64,000 nucleotides of DNA from Hymenobacter jeongseonensis (GCF_015694725.1 NZ_JADQDQ010000005.1:326180-390179); one strand, 5' to 3'. Counted from the first letter of the stretch, positions 44,607-54,193 are shown. A program made the numbers and translations. Notes: generated by a model not told the origin, from the letters alone.

Positions 44607-46064
44607 ATGCGTCCATCTTTACTACTCAGCAGCCTGCTTATTATTTTAAGTTGGGTTGGAAGTATCACGCGGGCCAATGCCTCGCATGCTTTGGGCACAG
44701 AGCTCGTTTACGAATACATTGGGACGGCCGCAGCCCCCAACCGGTACCGCGTCTCCGTTTGGATGTTTCAAGACATCCAATCGCCAGTCCAGAGCAGAGA
44801 GTACACTTTAACCTGCGGCAAAAACGAATGCGGCAATACGCTACCGGGCAGCTTCACCACCGAACTCAGGATGACTCGTACAGTGCCGGCGCCCGTTGCC
44901 CTCTGTGCCGGGCCACCCTTTTCTTATGACTACCGGATTCATGTAATTGAAGGTGAAGTGGATTTGCCGCCGGCACGATGGACACTGAGTGTTAACGGCG
45001 ATAATCGACGATTCGATGTTGCTAACCTTCCGGAGTCGCATTTACAATCCATCCACGTTACGGCCACACTCGATAACTCCACGGGTTTGGTAAATTCCTC
45101 GCCAACCTTCACTTCGCACTACCTGATTCAGGTGGTCGGCAACCAGGTGCCACGCCATAGCTTGAGCACCTTCGACAGCGAAGGCGACTCGCTAACTTAC
45201 GAATTGGTGCGCCCGATGTCAATCCGTGACCCCTACCCTAACTCTAGCTGTGCGGAATTGGCAGTCGGCAGCACCGTAGCGCCGCACTTTGAGATAGACG
45301 CCACCACCGGCGAATTGACAACGCGCGCAATGCCAGTGCAACAAGGCGCTTTTATCCTCGCAGTAGCTGTGAATGAGTACCGGCGGATAAATGGAACCTG
45401 GCAGCAAATAGGGCAAATCAACCGCAACATGCTGTACCTCGCCGCTAACGGCAGCAATCAGGCGCCGGCGTTCACCCGGGTGGCGTTTAGCAACAACCCC
45501 ACCGGCCAGCTGCTGGGCCAAACCATTTCCGTGACGCAGGGCCAAACGGTGTCGCTCGACCTCACCGCTACCGACCCTGACGCCGGCCAAACCGTGCAGC
45601 TGATGAGCGAGGCGGCCGGAAAAGTACCGGGCGTCACGTTCCAAGCTCAGGGCAACGGGCAAGGCCAGCTTACTTGGCAGGTACCGGTGTTGCAAGCGCC
45701 CGGCCGCTACACCCTCACGGCCACCGCCGTTGACGATACTTGCCCTGGCAAGGGCGTCACTACCCAAACCATGCGGTTTCTGGTGACGCCTTTGCGGACG
45801 GCATTGGCAACCCGCACGCGCCAGCCGCTGGCCCAGCTTCCGTTCCCAACGCCGTTTCGCGAGGAAGTTTACTTCCAACTCACGGGCGCCGGCAGCCAGG
45901 CGGTGCTTATCGTCGATGGGCTCGGCCGGACGGTGCAGCAACTCACCACCGCGCCGGATGGCCGCGTGGTATGGCAGCCCGCGCCCAACGTGCCCGCTGG
46001 CATCTACCTCGCCCGCAACCTAGCCGGCACGCAAGTGGCCAGGTTGGCCTATAGCGGACGATAA
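44607..46064 (+). CDS. Secreted protein with C-terminal type IX sorting domain
   Basis: 485 aa. Signal peptide (LLSSLLIILSWVGSITRANA), then SHALGTELVYEYIG and Cys pairs (LTCGKNECGNT, ALCAGPPFSY), which fit a Bacteroidota surface family whose name I am not sure of. A cadherin/Ig-like module occurs around residues 285-395 (TQGQTVSLDLTATDPDAGQT). The last 75 residues (PFPTPFREEVYFQL, AVLIVDGLGRTVQQL, NVPAGIYLARNLAGTQ) look like a type A T9SS sorting domain, removed on passage to the surface. The AT-rich upstream region and a downstream hairpin make it a single unit. Confidence 0.85.
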   Translation: MRPSLLLSSLLIILSWVGSITRANASHALGTELVYEYIGTAAAPNRYRVSVWMFQDIQSPVQSREYTLTCGKNECGNTLPGSFTTELRMTRTVPAPVALCAGPPFSYDYRIHVIEGEVDLPPARWTLSVNGDNRRFDVANLPESHLQSIHVTATLDNSTGLVNSSPTFTSHYLIQVVGNQVPRHSLSTFDSEGDSLTYELVRPMSIRDPYPNSSCAELAVGSTVAPHFEIDATTGELTTRAMPVQQGAFILAVAVNEYRRINGTWQQIGQINRNMLYLAANGSNQAPAFTRVAFSNNPTGQLLGQTISVTQGQTVSLDLTATDPDAGQTVQLMSEAAGKVPGVTFQAQGNGQGQLTWQVPVLQAPGRYTLTATAVDDTCPGKGVTTQTMRFLVTPLRTALATRTRQPLAQLPFPTPFREEVYFQLTGAGSQAVLIVDGLGRTVQQLTTAPDGRVVWQPAPNVPAGIYLARNLAGTQVARLAYSGR

Positions 46065-46159
46065 AGAGCTTCCAGGCAAATCATCATACATGCACTAATC
46101 TGTAAGGCTGTTGTTTAGAATTGATACAGTACCTGCCCACTAACCAGGTTTGGTTTATC

Positions 46160-46202
46160 AAGAAAAAGCCTCAACGGAGTTTACCGATGGGGCTTTTTCT
46201 TG
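46160..46202. terminator. Bidirectional terminator
   Basis: AAGAAAAAGCC, 21-nt loop, GGCTTTTTCTT between the T9SS cargo gene and the convergent minus-strand pair. Confidence 0.85.
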
Positions 46203-46249
46203 GCCATGCCATAGAGGCAACGGCCGAACAAATGGTTCGTCTTGGAGAG

Positions 46250-46870
46250 TTATAAATCGGCCTTCACACCCAAAGCTAAAGTCAGCAACTGGCCCACGCC
46301 GATGCCACCGTTGCGGTTGTTGAGGTAGGTGGCGATGTATAGGTCGTTGCTGCCCAGCTCGTAATAGAGCGACAGCTTGCGGGGCAGCCCGGTGGCGGCC
46401 ACCGGGGCGGCCAGGTAGGTGACCCGGCCACCCACGAGCGCGCCGTAGCGGGTGTCGGTTGAAAACCAGTAGTAATCCTTCGAGTATTGGCCCTTCAGTT
46501 CGTCGTTGAGGGTGCCGTGGGTATAGCTGAAATAGCCGCCTATGGTGAACGGCACTACCTGTACTTGTTCAGCTACGCGCAGATGGAAGGGCGAGTACAT
46601 CACCTTCAGGGAGGCCAGCGTCAAGGTGGAACCTGCGTAGCGCTCGGGCACGTAGCCGATGAGAATATCGGTTTCGAGGCGGTCTTTGAGGAAGGAATAG
46701 CCCGCCCCGCCGGCTACCATGCCCAGGCCGCCGCCGGTTTGCAGCACGAGGTGTTGGGGGCGGAACCACTGGCGCGCACCGGCGGGCGTCGTTGCGATGG
46801 TATCGGGCGGGGCGGCTGCGTGGGCCGCGAATGTGGCGAACAGCAGGCCAGCGAGTAGAAGCGTTTTCAT
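46250..46870 (-). CDS. Predicted outer-membrane beta-barrel protein
   Basis: 206 aa. Signal peptide (LLLAGLLFATFAAHAAA), then strands of alternating polar and hydrophobic residues with Gly and Tyr (HLVLQTGGGLGMVAGGAGYS, KLSLYYELGSNDLYIATYLN) and a terminal GVGQLLTLALGVKADL. This fits a small barrel of 8 to 10 strands. No family recognised. Its ATG overlaps the stop of the phosphoesterase gene (TAATG), so the two are coupled and may act together in the envelope. Confidence 0.72.
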   Translation of the reverse strand: MKTLLLAGLLFATFAAHAAAPPDTIATTPAGARQWFRPQHLVLQTGGGLGMVAGGAGYSFLKDRLETDILIGYVPERYAGSTLTLASLKVMYSPFHLRVAEQVQVVPFTIGGYFSYTHGTLNDELKGQYSKDYYWFSTDTRYGALVGGRVTYLAAPVAATGLPRKLSLYYELGSNDLYIATYLNNRNGGIGVGQLLTLALGVKADL

Positions 46871-47697
46871 TAGAAAGTGACCTGTTTAATGCGGAATTCC
46901 CGGTCGCCCCACACGGTAACCACCATGTAGCGGCGCTCCGAAAAAGCATCGGAATTAACGTAGGTCACGCCGTCGTTGAAGGGCTGGCCGATGGTGGACT
47001 GGTGGTTGTGGCCGTTCATTTCGAACACCAAGCCCGGGGCCTCGCGCAGGGCCTGCACGTAGGGCATGCGCAAGGCCGGGTCAAAATCGTCGTTGGTGGG
47101 GGGCACGTGCGAGATAACCACCTGCCGCCGGGCGCCGTCGAGGTTGGCGAGTTGGGGCCGCAGCCAATTGAGGTTGGGAATCTGACCGTTGAAGTTGTAC
47201 TCGCGGCCGTTGGTATCGAGCAAGGTAAACTTGGTGTCGCCGTACACAAACGAGTAGTCGAGCGCGCCAAAGATGTGCTGGTAGGCCTCGCGGCCGTTGC
47301 CCACCAGGTCGTGGTTGCCAATAACGGTGAGGTACGGCACGGTCAGTTTGCGCAGTTTCTCATCCACCCAGCGCATCTCGCGGGCCAGGCCAAAATCGGA
47401 AATGTCGCCGGCCACCAGCATAAACGAGATGCCGGGCTGCTGATTTACACTGGTTACCAAGTCCTCGGCTTCGTCGTAGAACTGCTGCGAGTCGCCGGTG
47501 AACACAAAACGCAGGGTGTCGGTCGCTGCTAGAGGCTTGGCTTGCAGCTTGGCGATGTTTTTCTGGGTGAGATTGGTGAATTCCTCCGGTAAGCGGTAAT
47601 CGTTGGGGCTGAACTCCAACATATCACAGCCGGCCACCAACAAGGCGGCAGCCGGGGCAATACGGGTCCAGCGCCGCAGCGTAAATAATGATGACAT
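46870..47697 (-). CDS. Metallophosphoesterase lipoprotein
   Basis: 275 aa from the ATG at 47697; a GTG 15 bases upstream is also open. The lipobox is AALLVAGCDML (Cys about 24). Calcineurin-like motifs in order: RFVFTGDSQQFYDE, MLVAGDISDFGLA, VIGNHDLVGNG, VVISHVPPTNDD, FEMNGHNHQST; all five metal-site motifs are kept. Periplasmic or outer-membrane anchored. Substrate unknown. Coupled to the barrel protein gene downstream. Confidence 0.92.
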   Translation of the reverse strand: MSSLFTLRRWTRIAPAAALLVAGCDMLEFSPNDYRLPEEFTNLTQKNIAKLQAKPLAATDTLRFVFTGDSQQFYDEAEDLVTSVNQQPGISFMLVAGDISDFGLAREMRWVDEKLRKLTVPYLTVIGNHDLVGNGREAYQHIFGALDYSFVYGDTKFTLLDTNGREYNFNGQIPNLNWLRPQLANLDGARRQVVISHVPPTNDDFDPALRMPYVQALREAPGLVFEMNGHNHQSTIGQPFNDGVTYVNSDAFSERRYMVVTVWGDREFRIKQVTF

Positions 47698-47906
47698 AAA
47701 TAAAAATGGCACCTGGCCAATGCTAACAAAAAAACCTTAAACTCCTAATTGAGCCATCTGGTTGGCGGCGGCAGTCCTTTTTGGCCAGTGTTAATCTAAT
47801 GTTAACATCGCCACTCGTCATAAATTACTTCACCAGCTTCGCCACCGCTTTGATGATGAAGCTGATGCCGCCCGTAGGCCCCGTCTAACCTGAACCGTTG
47901 CTATGG

Positions 47907-48761
47907 CTAGGCCATTACCGCCAGCAAGTGCAGCGCGGCTTCCCCCAGCGTCTGGTTTCCCACAATGCGCACTTGCGGCCGAGCTTCGGCGGGGCTCAGG
48001 CCTTTGGTGAAGAGCGGCCAGGCTATTTCGGGACTGAGTGCAACCTCTGCGGCCACCGCGGCCGTGGGTTCTGGGGCCTGCAGTTGCCAGCCTGCGGCGG
48101 ACTTGGCCACTTGCCAGGTTCCGCCAATCACCGTGGTGATGTGCACCTGCACCACGGTGCCAACCGGCGCCGCTACGTTGCGGTAAGCATGCGGCAGCCC
48201 GCGCAGGCAGGTCGCGGCAAAGGGTTCAAACAGCTCCCTGGTCAGCAGGCCCGGCCCGCCCACGGCCGCGTGAATTTGCTGCTGGTGGTGCCATTTCTCG
48301 GTGTAGTCGCGGGCAATGTGAAACCAGTTTTGCGACTCCGTTTCGCCGGCCCAGCCCACCGAGAAAGCAGCCGGGGCCCACGGATCGAGGGTGGTCAGGT
48401 AGGCGGTGTATTCGGCGCCGGACTGGGCCAGCAGCTCAATCAGCACCGCGGGGCTGAGGCGCCGCGCGGCACCCACCCAGTCGGCATTGAGGCGGTTCAG
48501 GTAGCTGACGATGCCGGTGTAGGACGTCGGGTCGTCCGGGGCTTCGCCAAAATATCCGTCGCGCAGCATGGAAAGCGTGCGCAGGTTGCCATCGAGCAGG
48601 TGGGCGGCCACGTCCTTCACAGTCCACTGCCGGGCCAGGGTGGGCCGCTGCCAGTCCGGCGCCGACAGCGAGCGCAGGAGCTCCGTCAGCCGCTGGTCCA
48701 GCACCGGGAACAGCGGCAGCACTTCAATGGGCACGGTTGGGCGACTGGGCGACTCCTCCAT
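47907..48761 (-). CDS. Maleylpyruvate isomerase-type DinB superfamily protein
   Basis: 284 aa. The N-terminal four-helix metal-binding domain has RQWTVKDVAAHLLDGN and ARDYTEKWHHQQQIHAAVG, whose His residues are the usual ligands. The C-terminal domain (VQVHITTVIGGTWQVAK and onward) resembles the alpha/beta part of the mycothiol-dependent isomerase family. Bacteroidota do not make mycothiol, so another thiol, such as bacillithiol, or another reaction is likely; this is inference. The stop of the SIMPL gene lies 16 bases upstream of its start, so the two may be one unit. Confidence 0.82.
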   Translation of the reverse strand: MEESPSRPTVPIEVLPLFPVLDQRLTELLRSLSAPDWQRPTLARQWTVKDVAAHLLDGNLRTLSMLRDGYFGEAPDDPTSYTGIVSYLNRLNADWVGAARRLSPAVLIELLAQSGAEYTAYLTTLDPWAPAAFSVGWAGETESQNWFHIARDYTEKWHHQQQIHAAVGGPGLLTRELFEPFAATCLRGLPHAYRNVAAPVGTVVQVHITTVIGGTWQVAKSAAGWQLQAPEPTAAVAAEVALSPEIAWPLFTKGLSPAEARPQVRIVGNQTLGEAALHLLAVMA

Positions 48762-48777
48762 AGGGCAAGAATGCAGC

Positions 48778-49488
48778 TTACTTCACTTCAAAAACTACGT
48801 CGTATACGGCTTCAACTACGATTTTGCGCAAGTTAGGAGTCGCTATTTCTCCACGGTCTTCAGAGGCTTTGTATTTGCCAGCGCCCATTTTCTGGTAGCC
48901 TTCCACCAGCACTTCAGACAATGATGCCCCCGGCAGCACTTCTACCGCTGCTACTACATTGCCGAGCTGACCGCCGGCCTGTTTCGTCACAGCCAGGGCC
49001 TTCTGCCGAGCATTGGCGGCTGCGCGTCCCGCTACTTCCAGTTGGGTAGCGGCCAGCAGACTGCTTTCCAGATTTACAATTCTGAGATTATCAGCACCGG
49101 TCTGTACAAGCTGAGGAATCAGGGTGTTGAGGATTTTGGGATTGTTCAGCGTGAGGCGGTACACTTTGGTGAGGGCCACGTTGGCGTTGCCGGTTTTCGA
49201 GAAGCCACCGTAGCCACTGGCGCTGAGGTCCTCCAGCACCAGTTTTTCGGGCGCAATGCCGGCTTGCTTCAGCACCTGCTGCAGGCCCTGCTCCTGCTCT
49301 TGGGTGCGCCCGCTTTCCTTAACGTTATCCGAAAAGCGGCAGGTAAGCAACAAATCCAGCTTCTCCGGCTCAATTTCCTGTTCCGCGGTGCCCCGCACCA
49401 GAATAGTGCGGGGTGGGACCGGCGCCACCGTCTGGGCGGCCGAAAGATGGGCGAGCGGCAATATCAACAGAACAAATAAGTGGCGCAT
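48778..49488 (-). CDS. SIMPL (DUF541) domain protein
   Basis: 236 aa. Signal peptide (LLILPLAHLSAAQ), then ILVRGTAEQEIEPEKLDLLL, which is the typical opening of SIMPL domain proteins, and later VAGRAAANARQKALAVTKQA and GKYKASEDRGE. Periplasmic, function poorly defined. Start at 49488 gives a normal signal. A gap of 124 bases separates it from the response regulator. Confidence 0.88.
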   Translation of the reverse strand: MRHLFVLLILPLAHLSAAQTVAPVPPRTILVRGTAEQEIEPEKLDLLLTCRFSDNVKESGRTQEQEQGLQQVLKQAGIAPEKLVLEDLSASGYGGFSKTGNANVALTKVYRLTLNNPKILNTLIPQLVQTGADNLRIVNLESSLLAATQLEVAGRAAANARQKALAVTKQAGGQLGNVVAAVEVLPGASLSEVLVEGYQKMGAGKYKASEDRGEIATPNLRKIVVEAVYDVVFEVK

Positions 49489-49612
49489 CGAGCTGGATTA
49501 AAGGCAAATCCGGTGTTCCACAACAAAAGCACCGGGCCACCTACAACGGTAGTTCGGCGCTTTTCATATATATCGGCCAGCAGGAAAATTGGCAAATCCT
49601 GTTACATCTTTC

Positions 49613-50359
49613 TTACAGGCTCAGCAACTCCCGAAAACGCACCGACTGCTGGCGCGATACTTCCACCACCTCGGCGCCGCCGCGCAGGGTCAGGCGCAGG
49701 CTGTGGCTGAACCAGGGCTCGACGCCGGCCACGAAATCCAAGTTGATAATCTGCTGGCGGTTGGCCCGGAAAAACTGTTTGGGGTCGAGGCGAGCTTCTA
49801 GTTGGGCCAGCGTCCGCGGAATCAGCGGCCGGTGCTGGTCGAAGTAGATTTGGGTGTAGCTGCCGTTGATTTCGAAGAGTCGCACGTCGGCCAAACGCAC
49901 AAACCAGCACCGCTCGCCGTCTTTCACAAACACTTGGTCTTGCCCGGTCAGCAAAGCCGGAATGGCCGCGGCGGGTTCTGGTTTGAGGACGGTTCCGGAG
50001 CCTTCCGCCTGCATCTGCGCGCGCACCTTCTCCAGCGCGGCGGCCAGGCGCGCCTCCTGCACGGGCTTGAGCAGATAATCAAGGGCGTTGACCTCAAAAG
50101 CCCGCAGCGCGTGGGCGTCGTAAGCAGTGGTGAACACCACCGGCGGGGCCGCTTCTAGTGAAGCTAGCAGCTCAAACCCGGTTTCGCCGGGCATGTGGAT
50201 GTCGAGCAGCAGCAAATCGAAGCGCTGGGCGGCCAGCTGGGCGCGGGCCTCGTCCGCGTTGCGGGCTTCGCCGCCTACCACCACGTCGGGGAATGCCTCC
50301 AGCAGACGGCGCAGCTCGGCACGGGCCAGGCGCGAATCATCAACGAGCAGTACTTTCAT
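49613..50359 (-). CDS. LytTR family response regulator
   Basis: 248 aa. Receiver domain at 1-120, phosphoacceptor D53 in LLLLDIHMPGETGFELL, with FTTAYDAHALRAFEVNALDY. The C-terminal LytTR DNA-binding domain is at about 140-245 (VFVKDGERCWFVRLADVRLF, PKQFFRANRQQIINL). It is translated with the upstream kinase; their stop and start overlap as TAATG. Target genes unknown. Confidence 0.96.
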   Translation of the reverse strand: MKVLLVDDSRLARAELRRLLEAFPDVVVGGEARNADEARAQLAAQRFDLLLLDIHMPGETGFELLASLEAAPPVVFTTAYDAHALRAFEVNALDYLLKPVQEARLAAALEKVRAQMQAEGSGTVLKPEPAAAIPALLTGQDQVFVKDGERCWFVRLADVRLFEINGSYTQIYFDQHRPLIPRTLAQLEARLDPKQFFRANRQQIINLDFVAGVEPWFSHSLRLTLRGGAEVVEVSRQQSVRFRELLSL

Positions 50360-51522
50360 TAATGAGCAAATGGGCGAGTGGATGAATGAGCGAATGCCGG
50401 AGTAGCAGTGGCGGACGCTCCAGCTGCTGAGTCGGCGCTAAGTACGGGAAGGCGCAAGGAGGCTTGCACGGTATCGGCCGCGAGCGGGTCGTTGGCTAAT
50501 TCAAACTGAGCAGCCGGCCCAAACGCCTGGGCCAGCCGCTCGCGCAGGCCCCGCAAGCCCAAGCCGCTGCTCGCGGCCGCCGCGGCGGGATGGTACTCCC
50601 CGGGGCTACGCACGGTCAGGCACAGCCAGCCGGCCGCATCGAGCTGCGCCGTGAGGGACACGATGCCGCCCGCCGGCCGCGGAGCCACGCCGTGTTTGAT
50701 GGCGTTTTCGACCAGCAGCTGCACCGTGAGCGGGGGCAGCTGCACGGCCCGGGCGGCAGGGTCCACGTCGAGAGAATACTGCAATCGGTCTTCCAGCTGC
50801 AGGGCTTCGAGGGCCAGGTAATCGGCCACGATTTCCAGTTCCTGGCCCAGTGGCACGAGCGGCGTGGCGCTGTGCTGCATCACGTAGCGTAGCAGCTCGG
50901 CCAGGTGCGCCAGGGCTTGCCGGGCGCGCTCGGGGTCCTCGCTCACCAGCCCCCGGATATTGTTGAGGCCATTGAAGAGAAAATGCGGGTTAAGCTGGGC
51001 CCGTAACGTGTTTAGCTCGGCCTCGCGCACCGCTGCAGTCAGCCGCCACTTCTCAATTTCGGCCCGGCGGAAGCGTTGCAAGTACTGCCAGCCCACGTAG
51101 GCCGCTGCCCACATCGAGAGGAGAATGGCCAGGTTGAGGGAATAGCCCAGCTGCGCGGCCCAGCCCTGAGGCCCCCGGCTTGCGCCCTGGAGCGGCAAAA
51201 ACAGCACCGACATCAGCCCAATGACCACCACGCAGCCCACCGCCAAAACCGCGTTGGCCAGCAGCAGCCGGCCCAGCAAGGCCAGCGGAGACAGCGACAG
51301 CCACCTCCCGCGCCATATCAGTTGGCGCAGCACGTGCGAGGCACCCAGCGCCGTGGCCGCAATGGTGAAGCTCATCACGTCGAACACCCACAGCGGCGTA
51401 CCGGCGGCTTTGGGCACAAACGCCCGAAACATAACAATATTGAACACGCCGTACACCGCCCAGGCCAGCACCTGCGTGCGCCAGTAGTAGCGGCTGGGTT
51501 TCGGAGCAGTAAGCAGGGACAT
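50359..51522 (-). CDS. LytS/YehU-type sensor histidine kinase
   Basis: 387 aa. Four hydrophobic segments in the N-terminal 150 residues (AWAVYGVFNIVMFRAFVPKA onward) form the membrane sensor. The phosphoacceptor His is about residue 180 in AQLNPHFLFNGLNNIRGLVS. The ATPase has LLVENAIKHGVAPRPAGG and GLGLRGLRERLAQAFG. Partner of the LytTR regulator downstream; the ligand cannot be inferred. The last 15 residues (TPAFAHSSTRPFAH) look like run-on sequence with no family match. Confidence 0.95.
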   Translation of the reverse strand: MSLLTAPKPSRYYWRTQVLAWAVYGVFNIVMFRAFVPKAAGTPLWVFDVMSFTIAATALGASHVLRQLIWRGRWLSLSPLALLGRLLLANAVLAVGCVVVIGLMSVLFLPLQGASRGPQGWAAQLGYSLNLAILLSMWAAAYVGWQYLQRFRRAEIEKWRLTAAVREAELNTLRAQLNPHFLFNGLNNIRGLVSEDPERARQALAHLAELLRYVMQHSATPLVPLGQELEIVADYLALEALQLEDRLQYSLDVDPAARAVQLPPLTVQLLVENAIKHGVAPRPAGGIVSLTAQLDAAGWLCLTVRSPGEYHPAAAAASSGLGLRGLRERLAQAFGPAAQFELANDPLAADTVQASLRLPVLSADSAAGASATATPAFAHSSTRPFAH

Positions 51523-51573
51523 GGCAGCAGGTGGTAATGAATGGAAAGCCGCCGGGCCGGCGCCTCAACTGCC

Positions 51574-52539
51574 CTATTTCTTACCCGCGTAGCTGGCTTT
51601 GCCCGCGTAGTTGGCCTGCAAAAATGCGTCGGTCTGCTCAAAGAACCAGGCCGCGTCGTCGTACATGATGAAGTGCTTGCCGGCTTGCGACATTTCAATC
51701 TTGTGCTGCGGCAGCTTGGCGTACTGCGCCGCGAAGATGGCGCGCGTCGAGGCCAGGGTGGCGCCGTAGGGCTGGTAAGCAGCCCACGTGCCGAGCACCA
51801 GCGCGGGCTGCCGCACGGCGCCCAGGTCGGCGCGCAGGTCGGTGGTGTACATTTCGTACATGGCCTGGGCCACGCTGGCGGGGTCCGAGGCCTGGCCCCA
51901 GACGGCCACTAGGCGCTGGCGGGCGGTGTCGGTCACCATGCTGGTTACCATTTGGCGCTGCTGGGCCATCGGCATTTTGCCGGCACTCGCTTGCTTGCGC
52001 ATGCCTTCAGCCATGGGCCGGGCGGCTTCGGCGGTCATGTTCGGGTTTTGAATGGCGGCCAGAAACGGCAGCGAATCGAGAATAACGAGCGGGCCGATGG
52101 CCTCGGGTTGGGCCACGCTCAGCCACAGCCCCATGAAGCCGCCCAGGCTGTGGCCGACGATGGCGGGCCGGTCCAGTTTTTGGGTCTTGATGTAGGCCAA
52201 GAGCTGGTCGCGCACAGCGGGCAGAAAGCTAGTGGCATTGCCCGTAGCGGCCGGCACGCCCCCAAAGCCCGCCAAGCTGACCACGTGGCACTGGTAGCGG
52301 CTTTGGTAGCGGGCCACCGTTTCGTCCCACACGGCGCCGGGGCAGGTCAGGCCCGGAATCAAAATCACCGGCCGGCCTTTGCCCACCACGCGCACCGTGA
52401 AGCTGGGATGGGCGGCGGGGTTGTCGGCCACAATGGTGGCAGCACCAGCGGCGGGCGGCGTGTTCGCGAAAGCCGGTTGAGCAAGCGCAAGGCCCAGCAG
52501 CAGGGCAGCAAAGGGGCGGCGGAGAACAGTGTAGTTCAT
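51574..52539 (-). CDS. Exported alpha/beta hydrolase
   Basis: 321 aa from the ATG at 52539 (MNYTVLRRPFAALLLGLALA signal). Nucleophile Ser about residue 131 in IVGHSLGGFMGLW; oxyanion region VILIPGLTCPGAVWDE; the catalytic His is probably in SQAGKHFIMYDDAAWF. Periplasmic esterase or lipase of unknown substrate. Fifty bases upstream of the kinase start, so possibly in the same unit. Confidence 0.87.
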   Translation of the reverse strand: MNYTVLRRPFAALLLGLALAQPAFANTPPAAGAATIVADNPAAHPSFTVRVVGKGRPVILIPGLTCPGAVWDETVARYQSRYQCHVVSLAGFGGVPAATGNATSFLPAVRDQLLAYIKTQKLDRPAIVGHSLGGFMGLWLSVAQPEAIGPLVILDSLPFLAAIQNPNMTAEAARPMAEGMRKQASAGKMPMAQQRQMVTSMVTDTARQRLVAVWGQASDPASVAQAMYEMYTTDLRADLGAVRQPALVLGTWAAYQPYGATLASTRAIFAAQYAKLPQHKIEMSQAGKHFIMYDDAAWFFEQTDAFLQANYAGKASYAGKK

Positions 52540-52878
52540 GGTCAGATTTGTTTTAAGGGCTGATTGATGACTCAAACCTACTCTTGTCCCTCCCCCACCA
52601 AAAGGCAATTTCCGCCAACGGTTATTTCGCCCCGCGAACGGGCTTAAACCCTGCTGGACCGCAAGCCCGGTTAGCGCCCATCCGTAATAAGTTTGCCGTC
52701 ATGCAGAGCGCAGCGCAGCATCTCGCGTGCTACCACTAATTATTTACTAATTCTGGCGAGTACTAACTCTGGCGAGATGCTGCGCTGCGCTCTGCATGAC
52801 GGCCTATTCGGATACGCTTTAAACACGAATACCCCGAAGCACAGCTCCGAGGCATTCGCTTGACCTAACGCTTCATTT
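52540..52878. other. Intergenic region holding repeat copy C
   Basis: About 340 bases between the metB-type gene end and the hydrolase start. Apart from the palindromic repeat at 52698-52802 nothing coding or structured is seen. Promoter of the hydrolase is presumably near 52560-52600. Confidence 0.5.
52698..52802. repeat. Palindromic repeat, family GTCATGC (copy C)
   Basis: GTCATGCAGAGCGCAGCGCA (52698-52717, continuing GCATCTCGC) pairs with the arm ending TGCGCTGCGCTCTGCATGAC (52781-52800), with GCGAGATGC before it. The loop shares CTCGCGTGCTACCACTAAT with copy B at 35359-35454. Confidence 0.85.
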
Positions 52879-54018
52879 CTACCCAATTGCCTGCGCCAAG
52901 TCCTCAATCAAGTCCTCGGCGTCCTCAATGCCCACGCTCAGGCGAATGAGCGAGTCGCTCAGGCCCGATTTGCGGCGCTGCTCGGCCGGAATGCTGGCGT
53001 GCGTCATGGTGGCGGGGTGGCCACTGAGGCTTTCCACGCCGCCCAGGCTTTCGGCCAGGGTGAAATACTTGAACTTCTCGAGCACGGCAATGGCGTCTTC
53101 CTGCTTATCCCCTTTCAGCACGAAGGAAATCATGCCGCCGAAGTCGCGCATCTGCTTGGCCGCGATGGCGTGGTTGGGATGGTTCTCGAAGCCGGGCCAG
53201 TACACCTTCTCCACTTTGGGGTGCTGGCGCAGGTACTCGGCCACGGCGCGGCCGTTTTCGCAGTGCCGCTGCATGCGGATGTGCAGGGTTTTGAGGCCCC
53301 GCAGCACCAGGAAGCAGTCCTGCGGGCCGGGAGTGCCGCCGCAGGCATTCTGGTAGAAGCTCAGCCGCTCGTGCAGGCTGTCGTCGTTCACCACCAGGGC
53401 GCCCATCACGGTATCGGAGTGGCCGGCCATGTACTTGGTCAGCGAATACATCACGATGTCAGCCCCCAAATCCATGGGCGTTTGCAGGTAGGGCGTGCTG
53501 AAGGTGTTGTCTACGGCCAGCAGGGCACCGCACTCCTTGGCCACGGCCGAAGCGGCGGCAATGTCGATGACGTTCAGCAGCGGGTTGGTGGGGGTCTCCA
53601 CCCAAATCAGCTTGGTTTTGGGGCCGGCCACGGCGCGCACGGCTTCCATGTCGTGCATGGGCACGAAGTGGAATTTGATGCCGTAGCCCTCGTACACTTT
53701 CGTGAAAAGCCGGTAGCTGCCGCCGTAGAGGTCGTTGGTCGAAATCACCTCGTCGCCGGGTTGCAGCAGCTTCATCAGGCAGTCGATGGCGGCCATGCCG
53801 GAGGCGAAAGCGATGCCGTGCTTGCCGTTGTCGAGCGCCGCCACCGCGTCCTGCAACTGCGAGCGGGTGGGGTTGTGGGTGCGCGAGTACTCGAAGCCCT
53901 GGTTTTTGCCGGGCGAGGTCTGCACGTAGGTCGATGTCTGGTAAATGGGCGTCATGATGGCCCCGGTGTGGGGGTCCGGATGCACGCCGGCGTGAATGGC
54001 TTTGGTGGCGAATTTCAT
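52879..54018 (-). CDS. metB: Cystathionine gamma-synthase/lyase-type PLP enzyme
   Basis: 379 aa from the ATG at 54018 (MKFATKAIHAGVHPDPHTGA). Trans-sulfuration enzyme of methionine/cysteine metabolism. Landmarks: PIYQTSTYVQTSPGKNQGFE, EYSRTHNPTRSQLQ, LLAVDNTFSTPYLQTP, the PLP lysine K195 in YSLTKYMAGHSDTVMG, and GVESLSGHPATMTH near the C-terminus. Synthase and lyase of this family cannot be told apart safely from sequence, so the symbol is tentative. Divergent from the DUF2167 gene. Confidence 0.92.
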   Translation of the reverse strand: MKFATKAIHAGVHPDPHTGAIMTPIYQTSTYVQTSPGKNQGFEYSRTHNPTRSQLQDAVAALDNGKHGIAFASGMAAIDCLMKLLQPGDEVISTNDLYGGSYRLFTKVYEGYGIKFHFVPMHDMEAVRAVAGPKTKLIWVETPTNPLLNVIDIAAASAVAKECGALLAVDNTFSTPYLQTPMDLGADIVMYSLTKYMAGHSDTVMGALVVNDDSLHERLSFYQNACGGTPGPQDCFLVLRGLKTLHIRMQRHCENGRAVAEYLRQHPKVEKVYWPGFENHPNHAIAAKQMRDFGGMISFVLKGDKQEDAIAVLEKFKYFTLAESLGGVESLSGHPATMTHASIPAEQRRKSGLSDSLIRLSVGIEDAEDLIEDLAQAIG

Positions 54019-54193
54019 AAAGAGAAGAAGCGGGAATTTGACGGAAATGAGCCGAACGGCAGCCCGGGGCCAACCGCTTTGGGCCGGCAAGTTACGGACG
54101 CCAGCCAAGGCAAAGCCGAAGTGCAAGCCCAGGGCTATATTCGCCTTTTGGCTTTTTCACACCCCCATACTTTTTTACCCATTTCAAGTCTTC

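Noticed and set aside
47821..47886. Short minus-strand frame ending in the peptide TGGISFIIKAVAKLVK
   Set aside because: Looks like a C-terminal remnant, but a TAG directly precedes it in frame and it is under 20 codons; not enough to call a pseudogene.
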